Shown here: piece after piece, positions 24,130 to 36,029 of the stretch
Layout: each line of letters begins with the position of its first letter
Numbering within the stretch: the first letter of the stretch is position 1
Source: Imbricaverruca yamaguchii
Lineage: Eukaryota > Arthropoda > Thecostraca > Neoverrucidae
NCBI GenBank assembly: GCA_034440575.1
Contig: JAOTOL010001508.1
Coordinates: forward strand, 1,134,001-1,198,000
Direction: 5' to 3'
Length of the DNA stretch: 64,000 nucleotides
Made by a program: the position numbers and the translations under genes
Notes under the pieces: generated by a model
What the model was told of the DNA's origin: nothing
The model's database searches: none
The model's input: only the letters and a program-made list of their open reading frames with translations

Positions 24130-25065
24130 ACTTCCAGAAAAATTGAAATGGGTGTCCAACAAGGCTCAATTTTAGGCCCCTTACTCTTTATAATATATAT
24201 ATAAATGATATTGTAAATTTACGTGTGGAATGTGAGAAATTTCTATATGCTGATGACACTGCCATTTTTTTCAAAAGCACTGACTACAGAACTTCATCAC
24301 AAGATCACAAATTCCTTGCCCAAAATTTCGCAACGGTTACATTCAAATCTTTTGTCATTAAATTAATCAAAAACTGTATACCAGATATATAACAATCACA
24401 AAACAGATTTTGATATCCAGATTGAATTTAATGGAATTTCTATTTTACATCAGAATCCGGTAAAATACCTTGTATACGTAGATGAAAATTTGAAATTTGC
24501 ATCCCATACCAGCAGTGTCTCAAACATGATAAGTCGCAACATAGGAATGATATCAAAAATTAAATATCTCCTATGGAAAAATCACCTCATAAAATCGTAT
24601 AATGCATTAATTCTTCCATATATAAATTAATGCTGTTTTCTCTGGGGTGCAAACTATGCTAATCAAACACACAAATTATTGTTACTTCAGAAAATAATGA
24701 TGCGTATTGTTGAGGGTGCATTTTGCCCCCCCCCAGAGTGCAATCTCCACCTTTAAGAAATACAAAATTTGAAAAGTCCAAGATTTAGCAAAACTTCAAA
24801 CGACGCTTATTGTGCAAAAATGTATTCACCATCAGCTACCTCATTCTATCAGACCCATTTTCACATAATTCCTTGACTCTCCATATTCCACAAGATTACA
24901 AAACCACTTCCAGCATAGGTATTCAAACAAAAACTATCGTCTCCTCACGATCGAATGTTTTGGACCCAAGCTTTGGAACTCCATCATAGCAAAGCATTTT
25001 CTGCATTCAGAGATACCAAATTCTAAGACTGTTCTAAAAATCACATTATGACATACTTCTTGAGC
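24130..25065 (+). pseudogene. Decayed LINE reverse transcriptase relic
   Basis: Frame-hopping translation shows the RT block GVQQGSILGPLLF (about 24150) and, about 75 bases further on, FLYADDTAIFF (about 24240), which is the RT catalytic box. A degenerate C-terminal region follows with stops in every frame. The order and spacing match the Jockey/CR1/L2 group of non-LTR retrotransposons. The copy is AT-rich and heavily mutated, much older in appearance than the copy at 47624. The 5' part and endonuclease are absent or unrecognisable. Confidence 0.75.
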
Positions 25066-25228
25066 AGTTGTCATAATGTCAACAAAAATTATCGTCTCTT
25101 CACGATCGAATGTTTTGGACCCAAGCTTTGGAACTCCATCATAGCAAAGCATTTTCTGCATTCAGAAATACCAAATTCTAAGACTGTTCTAAAAAATCAC
25201 ATAATGACATACTTCTTGAGCAGATATT
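24925..25228. repeat. Tandem duplication of ~150 bp at the end of the LINE relic
   Basis: The segment from about 24925 (AACTATCGTCTC...CTTGAGCAG) is repeated from about 25080 with roughly 96 percent identity, so the LINE relic ends in two tandem copies of its last ~150 bases. The near identity contrasts with the decay of the relic, so the duplication is younger. Confidence 0.9.
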
Positions 25229-25249
25229 AAAGTACGTAGCAGTTAATTG

Positions 25250-25605
<356 letters not shown>

Positions 25606-27074
25606 TTAACCATATATAAAGTTGAAAACACCCAACCACTGGTTCCTCCCACATTCCACCCAGCAACAAGCCCATGCTTAGCTGGATGGAGTTGTGGGAG
25701 GAGCCAAAGTTTTTTTTTAATTACAAATTATGAGTGCTCACTACCATCCGGCCACAAACCAGCTGCTAACATTATAGTTTAGACCGTAAATTCTTGTTGG
25801 GGTGGATCCAGGGTCAGTCATATGCCTCCTTTGGGTATGACAACTAACAGCATTCTTTATTATTAGTTGTATTGCTCTAATACCCTATGCTTTGTATGCT
25901 TGGTTATTTGTTTGCCATCTCTTAGCTGGGAGTGCCGCGACTTTACTGTTTATTTTATGTTGTTAATGTAAGGTTCTTGCAGTCGTTGGGTAAGGGGAGG
26001 GGCGCTCCTGGTCACCTGATCTTGGGTGGCGGACATTAAAAAAAAAAATGTTCAGGACATTTCCCCACCAGTAGCATACAAGATGCTGGTTACCTTTGCA
26101 CGAGCAATTAAACGCAATATGCTTTTTGTTTCATGAAAAGTATTTAAAAAGCTCTGCTGCATCAGCGTGCCTTGGGCATGCCACCTAACCTAATTACAAG
26201 CTTTTACTGCAGCTAGGAAGAGATATAGTTCAGTTCACAGTGTCTGGCCGTAATTATTCCTGCGCTGTCCGCTAGCGGTTCGTGATCACTTAGTGATGAT
26301 GATGTCAGTTGTGGGCTGATGTCAGTTGTGGGCTAATCATTCATGTGACAGAAATGTGGGATAGGCAGAGACATTATTTGCATTGCATTGCAAAGCGGGC
26401 TGAGTCGGAACTCGGCAAAAGCGTAGCAATTCCCTCATTCCATCACTTTTTAACCAAGATGTCATGATGATTCCAGAATGCTGCACGATTATCAAATCAT
26501 CGGCTTGATTCGTGGTACTTAGACTTACCGATAGTATTAGTTTGTACTTGGTGAGTAAATTCATAATTGTCATTACTGCATAGGAGGTGGATATGAGTGC
26601 CGTATTCCTTATCCAGCTGTTTAAGAATCAATTACGTTAGAGTCTGGATAAAAGTACACATTTATGAAAACGTCACTCACCTGTATTTCAACCGTTCCGG
26701 AACGGTCGACCAAGTAGATCCGACAGCGGCAACTGAACCTGTCTTCAGAACAAAACACTGCTCTCCCAATTCTGTGTCCGTGCCTCATCGATATTTATTA
26801 TGTCGCGTTCCGACTCTGTCACGAAAAGATACTCGCAACCTCCGTATTGACATGCTAATGTCCGTGTAGCAATCTGTCGAAGCCTCTGTCACCTCGACTA
26901 TGACAAACACAAAAGCGGCGGCCGCGTATGCAGATTGTTCCGACGCTATCCTACCAGCGAGGATGAGTGGGGAGGAACCCAGGTGTGGCGGTGATGCTCT
27001 CCAGGCGGTCGCTCATGCTTGGCTTATTTGGCCATTCAGGTAACAGAAGGCAGCCGTCGCGGGCCGTGGTTCAC

Positions 27075-27135
27075 TGTTTGGCAGATCCGGGCGGACGGCT
27101 ATGGTTCAGTTTGGCAGATCCGGGCGGACTGCGGT
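27075..27135. repeat. Two-copy direct repeat TTTGGCAGATCCGGGCGGA
   Basis: The 19-base segment occurs at about 27076 and 27112, with related sequence between the copies. Confidence 0.8.
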
Positions 27136-28189
27136 GCTGTTTGTGACGGTCAGGCCACGGTTTATGTCATTGATGGACTACACCGTTGCCGAGGCCGTTA
27201 TGGCTCTCATCACGCAGAAGTGTTTGCAGAGCTGAAGGCAAGCCGTTCACTATTGAAGACTATACCCTCATGAAATTGGAGTGTTCTTAATTAGCCTCTC
27301 ATCGCACCTAATCTTACCCACTCAGAGATTACTCAATCTCCTCATCTAATGGGTTATTGGGTCAGTGCAGCTGCATTATGTGAGCCTGGGCCTTGGTGTC
27401 TGCGTATTGTGTGCTGGTCGTGTACAGTGTAGATTTACAGAGACAAAGGTTGTGATGGTCTTCCTGACCCCAACTATAATGCTGCATTATCCTGCCGTGA
27501 TGTCATGCATTTCTCAGTGAGCAGATTCAGATGTGTGCTTAATGCTGGTTTATCACTACGGTGCACCCCATTTCATGGCATTTCATGAGCCCTTGCTTGC
27601 GAATAGATTCAGCCGCCATGGAAAACCTGTCATCGACGCGACCGTGACGCCTTATGAGTTATATTTAATTTATTCGTACATAGGAATACATTTATTCCTA
27701 TTTGTGAACTTATTAAATCTCACTCACAAGATGTCACAATAGAGTGAAAGCATCCGGTCACTGGCAAATCCAGAAACTGCTTCATGGTATGAAATGAATC
27801 ATCCAATTAAGGAATCCCGGAATTGGATAGTATGTTCATAATAATCGCTTTATAACGCCATGTCTGGACCTCGCAACCGCTGCTATTTTATGCAAGATGT
27901 GCTTATCAATCAGCCAAATTGGAATCTGGTTGATCTCACCCATCTGGTGCGTTGGGATTTCGCCATATATAGGTACTGAAGCACATGAGCTTCGGTTTGA
28001 TGTCACGTATTCTCAGAAATGTAGGTACTGAAGGCATTGAAGCTCGTGTTCCTTGTGCACTGTTTCGTTTTCCATTTGTTGGCATTAAAGCTGCTGTTCT
28101 TCGGTTTGATACCATGATCTCCCACATGCTGGAGTCAAATCCAACCGCTGTCGTACTCCTCCGTGTAACGTCGCGGTTTCTGTATACAG

Positions 28190-28346
28190 GTGCTGAAGTT
28201 GATGAGAGACGTGTCTGGGGACCAGGAGGAGAGCGACGGCAGCGACATCTCTGGATACCACTCTGACTCTGACTCCGCCATCATGACGTCAGGCAATTCA
28301 CCCTATGTCAGCAAGTCGGCTCGATACAACTTCCTCTACCGGTCAG
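28190..28346 (+). CDS. Second coding exon of the host gene begun at 3377
   Basis: An acceptor TTTCTGTATACAG precedes 28190, and a strong donor CAG|GTGAGA follows 28346. The 157-base exon is open in phase 0, reading VLKLMRDVSGDQEESDGSDI and then a Ser/Asp/Tyr-rich stretch ending ARYNFLYRS. Phase 0 is exactly what the upstream donor at 4600 requires, so the joined protein reads ...RYGHGIDQ-VLKLMRD.... The exon ends in phase 1. The acidic/serine pattern suggests a flexible, possibly phosphorylated segment. No further exon could be recognised in the remaining 35.6 kb, so the gene either continues beyond the window or later exons were missed. Linking the two exons is inference from phase, strand and splice quality. 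Confidence 0.75.
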
Positions 28347-28838
28347 GTGAGACCAACTCTTGCCACACCATACATTTGACAGGCATCAACTCCGTTCTCA
28401 TCAGAGATATCAAAACCGCTTGCCATAAAAGCGAGAACGTGAAAATGATGTGGTTCGTCTATTTTGCAATATTTGCAATCATGAGAATACTTTCCACTTT
28501 CCGAGATCATGACTAAAATATGCAGCTAAACCACCGGTATCACAAAGCTTAGTGGGGACCGTTGTTAACTGTCGGCTGCTGTTAGAAACCAGCTCAGAAC
28601 GAGTTTCAGCGTCGTCGCGGCACGAGCAAGCCAACAAGAATGTGTGCCGAAATGACCATCAGACGTACCGATTGAATTAACAGCTTGAATGAAGTTCGTC
28701 ACCACCGCCGTAATCGCCGCGGCTATTGAGCTCTTTGTATACAATGCGTCCCATGTAGCTGTACAGCAGTTACCATGAGCGCACGAGTGGCCCCTTTGGC
28801 CAAGGTTTCAGCCCACCTGGCACTGGGAATGGTGCCAT

Positions 28839-28889
28839 ACGTGTCCAGAGGAGCTTAGGGGCGCATCGACTACATTACGTGTCCAGAGG
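28839..28889 (-). mobile_element. 25-bp retroposon 3' end fragment flanked by a 13-bp target duplication
   Basis: ACGTGTCCAGAGG occurs at 28839-28851 and again at 28877-28889. The 25 bases between, read on the minus strand, are AATGTAGTCGATGCGCCCCT plus AAGCT, matching the 3' end of the insert at 29708-29764 but without its TAAC tail. This looks like an extremely 5'-truncated retroposon insertion. Confidence 0.7.
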
Positions 28890-29693
28890 CTGTGATGTCA
28901 GACTATAGTGAAAATAATTGGTATCGTGAGCGACACATGCATGCGATGGCAAAGTTCGGGCGAATTAAGTGTATGTGGAGACATTCATATATGAATTGCC
29001 CGACTCGATCGTGACACTGAAAATTTAACCACTGTTGGTAGCTTTTCAAGATCTACTTTCTTCACTCAGGACTAAATCTCCTGTAAAATGTTATTTATTA
29101 TTTATATTTATAATTACCTATTCACGATACGTCGACTTTTCCACCCGACGAGCGTGTACATAACCTTTACACTTCGCCAATAGTTGGCAAGGTGGCAAGT
29201 AAAAAGCGTTGATGCAGTTGAAATCAGAACTCAGAAGTGCGATGCATGCTTTGTAAAAAGGCAGTGTCAATCCAGATGAATGACCTTCATTGACCTACAC
29301 CGAACTGCCGGTGGGTTAAATTGGTGTGATAGCTCCTTAAACACGGTAGCAACCACCTGAGCACATTAACTGCAGTGAAGTGGCCAAGGACTATGATGAA
29401 AGCAGCAAGACACTAAACATGCCTCGAGAAGTTATGCTGAGGTAGCTAATCTGCAGACCTGACCAAAAATGGCGAAATACGTTCCAAGTATCCAATGGTA
29501 GTCTGGCCAGTCGGAGGCACGCTCCTGAGCACCATTTGTCGTTCATCATAAGGAGAACACTCGCAGAGGCACCCATTCCCTTAGGATAACGAGGGTTAAT
29601 GCAAGGGTGGTTTTTGTTTGATGAAATGTGCTTACAAGACACAGAATGTGTTCTCCAGACTAGATGAAATCACAGCAAAGAAACCATTCCGAT

Positions 29694-29778
29694 GAAAACT
29701 GCAAGCCTGGGCGCTACATGACCAATGTAGTCGATGCGCCCTTAAGCCCTAATAACTAACTAACGAAAACTGCAAGCC
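29694..29778 (+). mobile_element. 57-bp truncated LINE/SINE 3' end with 14-bp target duplication
   Basis: GAAAACTGCAAGCC is present at 29694-29707 and 29765-29778. The 57 bases between contain a hairpin (CTACAT-GACCA-ATGTAG, 29714-29730), then TCGATGCGCCCTTAAGCCC and a TAACTAACTAAC tail. This is the structure of a 5'-truncated non-LTR retroposon inserted by target-primed reverse transcription. Confidence 0.85.
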
Positions 29779-29989
29779 GCCTAAAGTTAGGTCTCGAAGT
29801 ACCCATAAATGTGCTTGTCCACTAACAATGATAAACCAGGCAGGGAAGGTACATTATGCCATTTCGGTGGCAGTCATTCAAATGACTATTGCAACACCAG
29901 AAATTAAAGCCAATTGTGGTTTTCATTCCGATAAATACATCAACGGTCATAAAGACATAAAGACATGAAAGATTAATGCGAGTTTCCTC

Positions 29990-30215
29990 CCCGGTAGCTC
30001 AATTGGTTAGGGCGCTGGCCTGCACTGTTCTTCCCTATCCTGGCAACACAGGGTTCGAGTCACTTCGCGCGCTCGCGTTTAGCTCCCGGCCGGGAGTGTC
30101 AGTTGGCAGCTGAACCGATAAGGCCGGGGACGAGCTACCGGGCGGCCCTGTCGGTGCATTGACGGCACGTTAGACTTTCGATAAAAATTCTGCCGTTCAA
30201 CTAGAATTCATGGAT
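29990..30215 (+). mobile_element. tRNA-derived SINE
   Basis: A tRNA-like head starts at about 29992, with an A box in TAGCTCAATTGG and a B box in GGTTCGAGTCA (about 30052). The head does not close as a tRNA: no acceptor stem pairs downstream of the B box. About 130 bases of unrelated GC-rich body follow, with a short A-rich end near 30183. It is not called a tRNA gene. Confidence 0.6.
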
Positions 30216-30329
30216 CGGGTGGTGGGGCCAGGGTTCACGCAACAAGCGCTGCTTAGCAATATAACCCTGATTCCTAAAACCCCAGCAACAACTCGGACTA
30301 AGTTTATAAAAATTAAAAATTAATAAATA

Positions 30330-30630
30330 AAAACTATGAGCCACAAGGGCCCCTTTTGGCTGCACTCTGAACACACAACCAGTTGCCCACAAAATCCGTC
30401 GATCAGCCCTCCCTGGAATACTGAATGGCAAGCTCTCTATTCTCATAATGATTGTCTATGCTGTTTTTAAAGATGTTCAGTGTGCTGCTACTGACAATGG
30501 TTTCTGGCAGCTGGTTCTAGTGTTCTACTACCCTGTTGGTGTGAGATAGAGAGATAGAGAGATATAGAGATATAGAGATATAGAGATAGAGAGATAGAGA
30601 GATAGAGAGATAGAGAGATAGAGAGATAGA

Positions 30631-30728
<98 letters not shown>

Positions 30729-30730
30729 TA

Positions 30731-30816
<86 letters not shown>

Positions 30817-31480
30817 TTTGTATTTTGTAGCCCATTTTTGTAGCCCTCTTTTGTACTCTCTCTAAAAGCCAACAACCTGTTTCATAACTAGGAGACCATG
30901 CTTGGATACATTATTCAAAATGTGGCCTGACATATGCACAGTAAAGCTTCCTGATGACTTCCTCACTTCTGTATGATGCATTCCTATTTATTGCCCCAAG
31001 CATTCTTAGTACCTTCTTCCTAGCTTCCCTGGTCTGTTCTGATGGCCCAAATGTTGTGTTTAGAATACAACCTAAGTCCTTCTCCTGCCGAGTCACCGAT
31101 AGTACTTGGCCACCCATCACACTTGGAGCCTTCATATGCTGCTCACCTACATTCATGATTTTGCACTTATCGAAATAAAATTTCATTTGCCATTTTTCGG
31201 GCCACTTCACAAACTCGTCTAAGTATTTTTGCAGCGAGATATGTTATTGCCCTAAAGACCTCCAAACCATCCGTAAATTTCAAAACCTTTCTGTTTGGGC
31301 CACTTTCAATGTTATTCACAAAACAGTGAATAACATTGAAAATAACAGTGTGCGGCGCCATTAGCCGTGAAAGTAAAGTCATGAAAACACTTGAGTAGTA
31401 CGTCAAAACAGAAAAGCTCTGAGGGCCATGAATCATACATAATAATTTACCTGCCGCCGTATGCATTTTTGTCACTGGCT
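30330..31480 (-). pseudogene. LINE reverse transcriptase fragment, split by a microsatellite
   Basis: On the minus strand the RT C-terminal half reads in pieces: FVNNIESGPNRKVLKF with a corrupted catalytic box (TDG in place of ADD) near 31290, then KWQMKFYFDKCKIMNVGEQH, KDLGCIL, ARKKVLRMLGAINR and YCAYVRPHFE down to 30911. A degenerate QAWSPSY...RVQKRATKM equivalent follows to about 30830. After the GATA/GA/TA tract (30541-30815) the LINE C-terminus resumes with HTNRVVEH-NQLPETIVSS and LNIFKNSIDNHYENRELA (about 30540-30390). The order matches Jockey/L2-type elements. The microsatellite occupies coding sequence and has replaced some of it. Several stops and frame changes show the copy is dead. 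Confidence 0.8.
30541..30815. repeat. Compound (GATA)(GA)n(TA)n microsatellite within the LINE
   Basis: GATAGA units grade into pure GA (about 30646-30723) and then into pure TA (about 30726-30812). Confidence 0.97.
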
Positions 31481-31762
31481 TCGTTCACCTGATATATTGT
31501 TGCGCTGCAACAGTGGAATTTGGGGATATTACGAACCGTCCGTGGCGAAGGGCGTGTTAGGGGTTTCAGGTATGATTGAATATTGCTAAGCAAATGTGTT
31601 GTGTTTGGTTAAGTTCAGTGATGCATGAGGAAGACGCTGCTCAAAGGCAGCTCCAAGCATATAATACTATGTAAAAGAGACTTTATTTAGTCTAATTTCT
31701 AAATAACGTCATAAAACTATTCCTAACCTTAATTGTAGGCGATGATCTTCAGATGTTTTTTC

Positions 31763-31822
31763 ATTGTTTGTTGTTTGTTACTTGGACTTTAGGGCGCGTC
31801 GACTGCTATGGTCCAATGTATT
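31763..31822 (-). mobile_element. Third copy of the GCGCCC-type retroposon 3' end
   Basis: On the minus strand, GTCGACGCGCCCTAAAGTCC is followed by AAGTAACAAACAACAAACAA, the same order of conserved block and short A/C-rich tail as the insert at 29708-29764. Flanking duplication is not clear. Confidence 0.55.
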
Positions 31823-31837
31823 CAAGAATGGTGAGCC

Positions 31838-31891
<54 letters not shown>

Positions 31892-31920
31892 GATATGTAT
31901 ATATATATATATACATATTG
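31838..31920. repeat. (TA)n microsatellite
   Basis: About 50 bases of pure TA and a second short TA run after a CGATATG interruption. Confidence 0.95.
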
Positions 31921-32379
31921 TGAATTCTCACCAGATTACCTATATACATGTGGCTTACACCTGCGAATAAAGCACCAGCTTGCTTGAGTTCATCAAACGA
32001 TACCTGTTAAGCAAGGTCAAGGACCTAAAACACGCCATGAATCAAGGTGTGTTGCACAATTACCCGACCCGGAAGAGCATAAACAATGGCAACAAAACGA
32101 GCGAGGGAGGGAACGGCTGGTGATCCATCAAATTTCATTGTTTTCGTTAGTGAAACCAGCACGTTATCACTATTTATGCATGTAATTGCTTTACAACACG
32201 TAGGCGCCAGTGGGTTTCAAGCGTGTAGAATTTCTCCGGTGCACCGGCCGCCCAGAACTCACTCCCGTTTTGTCGGAATGCTGTAAAGCTATGCGTCAGG
32301 CAAAGATTACCGGGCTGTCAATCATGCCCTCACCTGGTCGTTAGGTGGCAAATGGGTGACTATGTAATTCGACCAATCC

Positions 32380-32775
32380 TGTTGGCTGGTGTATCACTGT
32401 CCTCAGTCAGCTGACACAGTGACACACGCGCCAGCTGATGTGTCACCGTCCTCAGGCAGCTGACACACGCGCCAGCTCGTACGTCACTGTCCTCAGGCAG
32501 CTGACAGACATATACGCTAGTTGGTGCATCACTGTCCTCAGGGAGCTGACACACGCGTCAGCTGGTACGTCACTGTTCTCAGGCAACTGACAAACGCGTC
32601 AGCTGGTACGTCACTGTCCTCAGGCAGCTGACACGCGCGTCAGCTGGTGTGTCACTGTCCTCAAGCAGCTGACACACGCGCCAGCTGGTAGGTCACTGTC
32701 CTCAGGCAGCTGACACACGCGCCAGCTGGCGTGTCACTGCCTCCGGGCAGCTGACACAGTGACACAGGCGCCGGC
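32380..32775. repeat. ~48-bp minisatellite, about 8 units
   Basis: Units contain GTCACTGTCCTCAGGCAGCTG, given here as GTCACTGTCCTCAGG then CAGCTG, followed by ACACACGCGCCAGCTGGT. They recur every 46-50 bases with substitutions and small indels. Confidence 0.9.
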
Positions 32776-32956
32776 TGACCCTGATAGCTGGCGTCGGTCG
32801 CCCTCTAGGGCTCCGCACGAGTGTTGTTGGTTGACAAGTGTTCGGGGCTGTTGGTGTTGAGCCAGCAGTGGAGCGGCGCTGACCACCTTGGCCATCTACG
32901 ACTGAGTCATACTGGAAGTATTGCTGTTGTACTCACTGAAAACTATCGAACACAAG

Positions 32957-33065
32957 TATTTTGTGCTAACACTGTCAAAAACACAAGGTATGTTTGTGAA
33001 CGCGCGCACGTACGGGGCAGTAGATATCTGCCCCCTGCGTTTTTTTTCTAATTTGCCCCCATACT
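32957..33065. repeat. 109-bp direct repeat, left copy
   Basis: This copy is identical to 34851-34960 except for one extra T in the right copy's T run. It contains two potential hairpins: TTGTG...CACAA near the start and GGGGCAG-(7)-CTGCCCC at about 33014-33034, followed by a T run. Confidence 0.95.
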
Positions 33066-34850
33066 AATCAGGTTAGCAAGGCCAAACCTCGCATGGCTGT
33101 CTATTAGTCTTTTCCGTATATCCCCATATATTTTTACCCGGGTCATCTCAGGTTAGGTCACCAGGTCACGCAAAGTGACCAACATCCCTCGGACTTCTAG
33201 GTAGCATAACTTCCACAATAATTGAGCGATTGATTTCAAAGTTATATCACGTCATGATCTCACCATGGACCATAATATATCTCGGGTTTTTTTCGTAGCA
33301 TTGACCTGAGGTCAGGTCGCGGCCACGGCTTCCCCCATTATAGGGCTATGGTAAAATATACAAATGTTTCCTGGTTACATATTTACCCTCCGAATGACTT
33401 CACAACGGTTGTGGCGTGCAGTTGGAACCTATGCTCATTGCTGGCGCTGACATTTGTGCTCAGTGACCTCACCAAGGTCATCTGAGGTCACTTCAGATCA
33501 CTAGCACATTTCTGCTCATTATATCGCACTGCATCGAGCTAGAAGGCTGAAATTACCGTCATTGTGTTTGTATCGCCAAGGCGTGTCGATTGTTTTATTA
33601 CATGCCTTCCCTAGAATACTTCATAACCTTGACCTGAGGTCATAGTTTCGGTTGACGTAACTTTAAATCACACCGGTTGTTGTCGATAACACATTTCAAC
33701 GAATGGAGCAGTCACCCTTTTAGAACAAATCATGAATGCCTAATTTTTCTTTAATATTTTAAATTTTAGAGGCCTCTTGATAAAATAAATGTGGTCTTTT
33801 TCGATCTTGCACACAAATTGGCCGCCAGAAATGGGACCTTGGTGTCATGTGAGCCAAGTTTGGTGCCAGACAAGTCCCGGCACCACGATGCATTTTGTGT
33901 TAGAAGCATTTAGTGTAACTACGTCTTCAAGACAGACTTCCCCAGCATGAATCCGTCTAACCGCCTTGGAGGTTCCTACCATGCTTCCATGAAAGTACAC
34001 GTAGAGCGAAGAGATTGAACGTTCTCCGATAACCGTTGATAGAGACGCCTGGCGCCAACTCCAAGAGCCAAACCCATACTAACGCTAATCCTTCATGATA
34101 AGAACCGTGGTGGAGCTGCGTTTAAGTTCTACATATAATAATGCACCTTTTTAGCCATGATTGATTGATTTAAACATGATAGCCATGATTCGTCATAGGT
34201 ATTCTATCGAATTCCATCGCGATTGATGTTGCATACCAGGCCAAACGTGACATGTGTGCAGAACAAATTTAGAAACCATCAAATTAATTGCTGATCTACT
34301 GCAAATATTCACACCCAATGGCCAACAAAGTATGCCTTAATACATTTTCAATATTGTGACATGTCATACATTTGGCTTAGACTCAGAGACAAGGTGTCCG
34401 CCTAGGTCAAACATGTAAACTCGCATTTTAAGTGTGAGAGATGTTCGAAATTTTGGAACCTTTACATTTATAGTACCAAATTGGGCATTCAAATTATATT
34501 TAGAGACTAAAATGATCCTGGAATACTCACAAACACAAGACAAGGCCATCAAAGATCACCCTTATCAACCTTGGTCATGAACATGGGACGTCAGTGACCT
34601 GCCAATGAGACTGCCTGTCTAATCACACATTAGTCCAAAATACCCAACATTGCCCAATGCGCATCATTATTGCGCGAGAACTGGCAAGCAACGCCAATCT
34701 GGTCAAATCAGACAAAAGTTTCGTTCTTGTGACGTTGCATTTCTATGCCCCACAATCACCGAGTTTTTTGTTCACTCTAAGTCATGCAAAACGTCCCCAC
34801 TCCATCAACCCTTACTGCTTGACTTCATTTTCGACAAGTCATGGGATTGG
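33066..34850. other. Interval between the two 109-bp repeats
   Basis: No gene was recognised in these 1785 bases. GACCTGAGGTCA-like palindromic motifs recur (about 33306, 33471 and 33631), and short GGTCAC repeats occur near 33150-33180. Confidence 0.4.
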
Positions 34851-34960
34851 TATTTTGTGCTAACACTGTCAAAAACACAAGGTATGTTTGTGAACGCGCG
34901 CACGTACGGGGCAGTAGATATCTGCCCCCTGCGTTTTTTTTTCTAATTTGCCCCCATACT
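34851..34960. repeat. 109-bp direct repeat, right copy
   Basis: This is a near-perfect copy of 32957-33065 in the same orientation. The sequence on either side differs from that around the left copy. Confidence 0.95.
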
Positions 34961-35220
34961 GTGCCTGTGCGCTGAAGAGAGCTAACTTTAGAATTCCTTT
35001 CCTTTAGATCTGACGACGGGGTACAAATTTTCCCTTCCACGTCTTGTTCTAGTCGGTTCCTTACTCAGATTTAGGGTGGATCGCTTCCGACTGAATCATA
35101 TTATATCGAAAAAAGTTATGCGTAGTATGCGTCATGAAATATCCAACGTAGCCATGGCATCAGAATAATTTATCAGGAATAGTTACTCGTCAGGAATAGT
35201 TCAATTTCCTGTTGGAGGGT

Positions 35221-36020
35221 TCAAAGATCGCTCCTGCTGACAGAAAACGCTGCCAGATATAGCAAAATGTTCAACTTTGGGATCACCATGAAGGCTCGAC
35301 TTCCTGTCATGCTTTGCTCCGATGCCCTTGTTGCTAGGGAAATGAGCTGAAGCAGACGAATTAGACACCACGCTTCACTGGCAGTCTCGTTGACGATTAC
35401 CTCTGACCCTAGCATCCGTAGAGGCTCTGATGTGTTGGTGTCTACGTAATGTTAGCTAAACTCTGCGCTTGTGCGATTGAGATCTTCCAGGCGGATCAGT
35501 CCACACCTCATACAATGTGTAAACACCTTTGAAATGGTGCTCGAAATAACGGCTTCGAGAACGTCGTGCATGATGTCTGGTGGAAAGGGATGTGATGGAT
35601 GAAAAGTCTTCAGACGTTAAATGCGCATGAACTCATGATCCAAAATGTGGCACGCAGACTCTCAGCATACTGCTCTTCTTTTAATATTCCAATCTGAGTG
35701 TCATACTCTGGTGGTGTACTCAAGGTCAGTCCCTCAGAAGTAATTATGCATGCACCAATATATCTAGAAGCTGTGCAATACCTGCATATGCGTGCAACTT
35801 ATGAAGAAAAGTAATATCGCTTGCAATGGCATGCACAGCCAGGTTATCCAAAATGAAAGCAGCCAACTCAATTTTTACATTCATCGATGCCCGACTGTTC
35901 TTCAGCTCGAGGTCAATTCCTTTCGTCTCCATTTCTTCGAGGTCGTCAATGAGAGGTGCCAAAATATCCCCCCAAGAGTACTTACCCAGTAATTCTTCTC
36001 TGAAAAGCAGCACCAGCATA
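35221..36020 (-). pseudogene. Fragment of a transposase-like or transposon-derived gene
   Basis: Two minus-strand segments read like parts of one protein. The first (36019-35744) has LLFREELLGKYSWGDILAPL, then DDLEEMETKGIDLEL and ILDNLAVHAIASDITFLHKL. The second (about 35415-35221) has EAWCLIRLLQLISLA. I recall a similar order (DNLG-H-like block, then W-LIRLLP) in uncharacterised multicopy animal proteins of transposon origin. Stops and frame changes separate the parts. The resemblance is from memory and weak. Confidence 0.3.
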
Positions 36021-36029
36021 ATATAATAG

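Noticed and set aside
29992..30070. Possible tRNA gene
   Set aside because: A and B boxes are present but the cloverleaf does not close: no acceptor 3' strand and a poor anticodon arm. It fits a SINE head.
32957..34960. LTR retrotransposon or TRIM with 109-bp terminal repeats
   Set aside because: The repeats do not begin TG and end CA, there is no flanking target duplication, and no primer-binding site or polypurine tract was seen.
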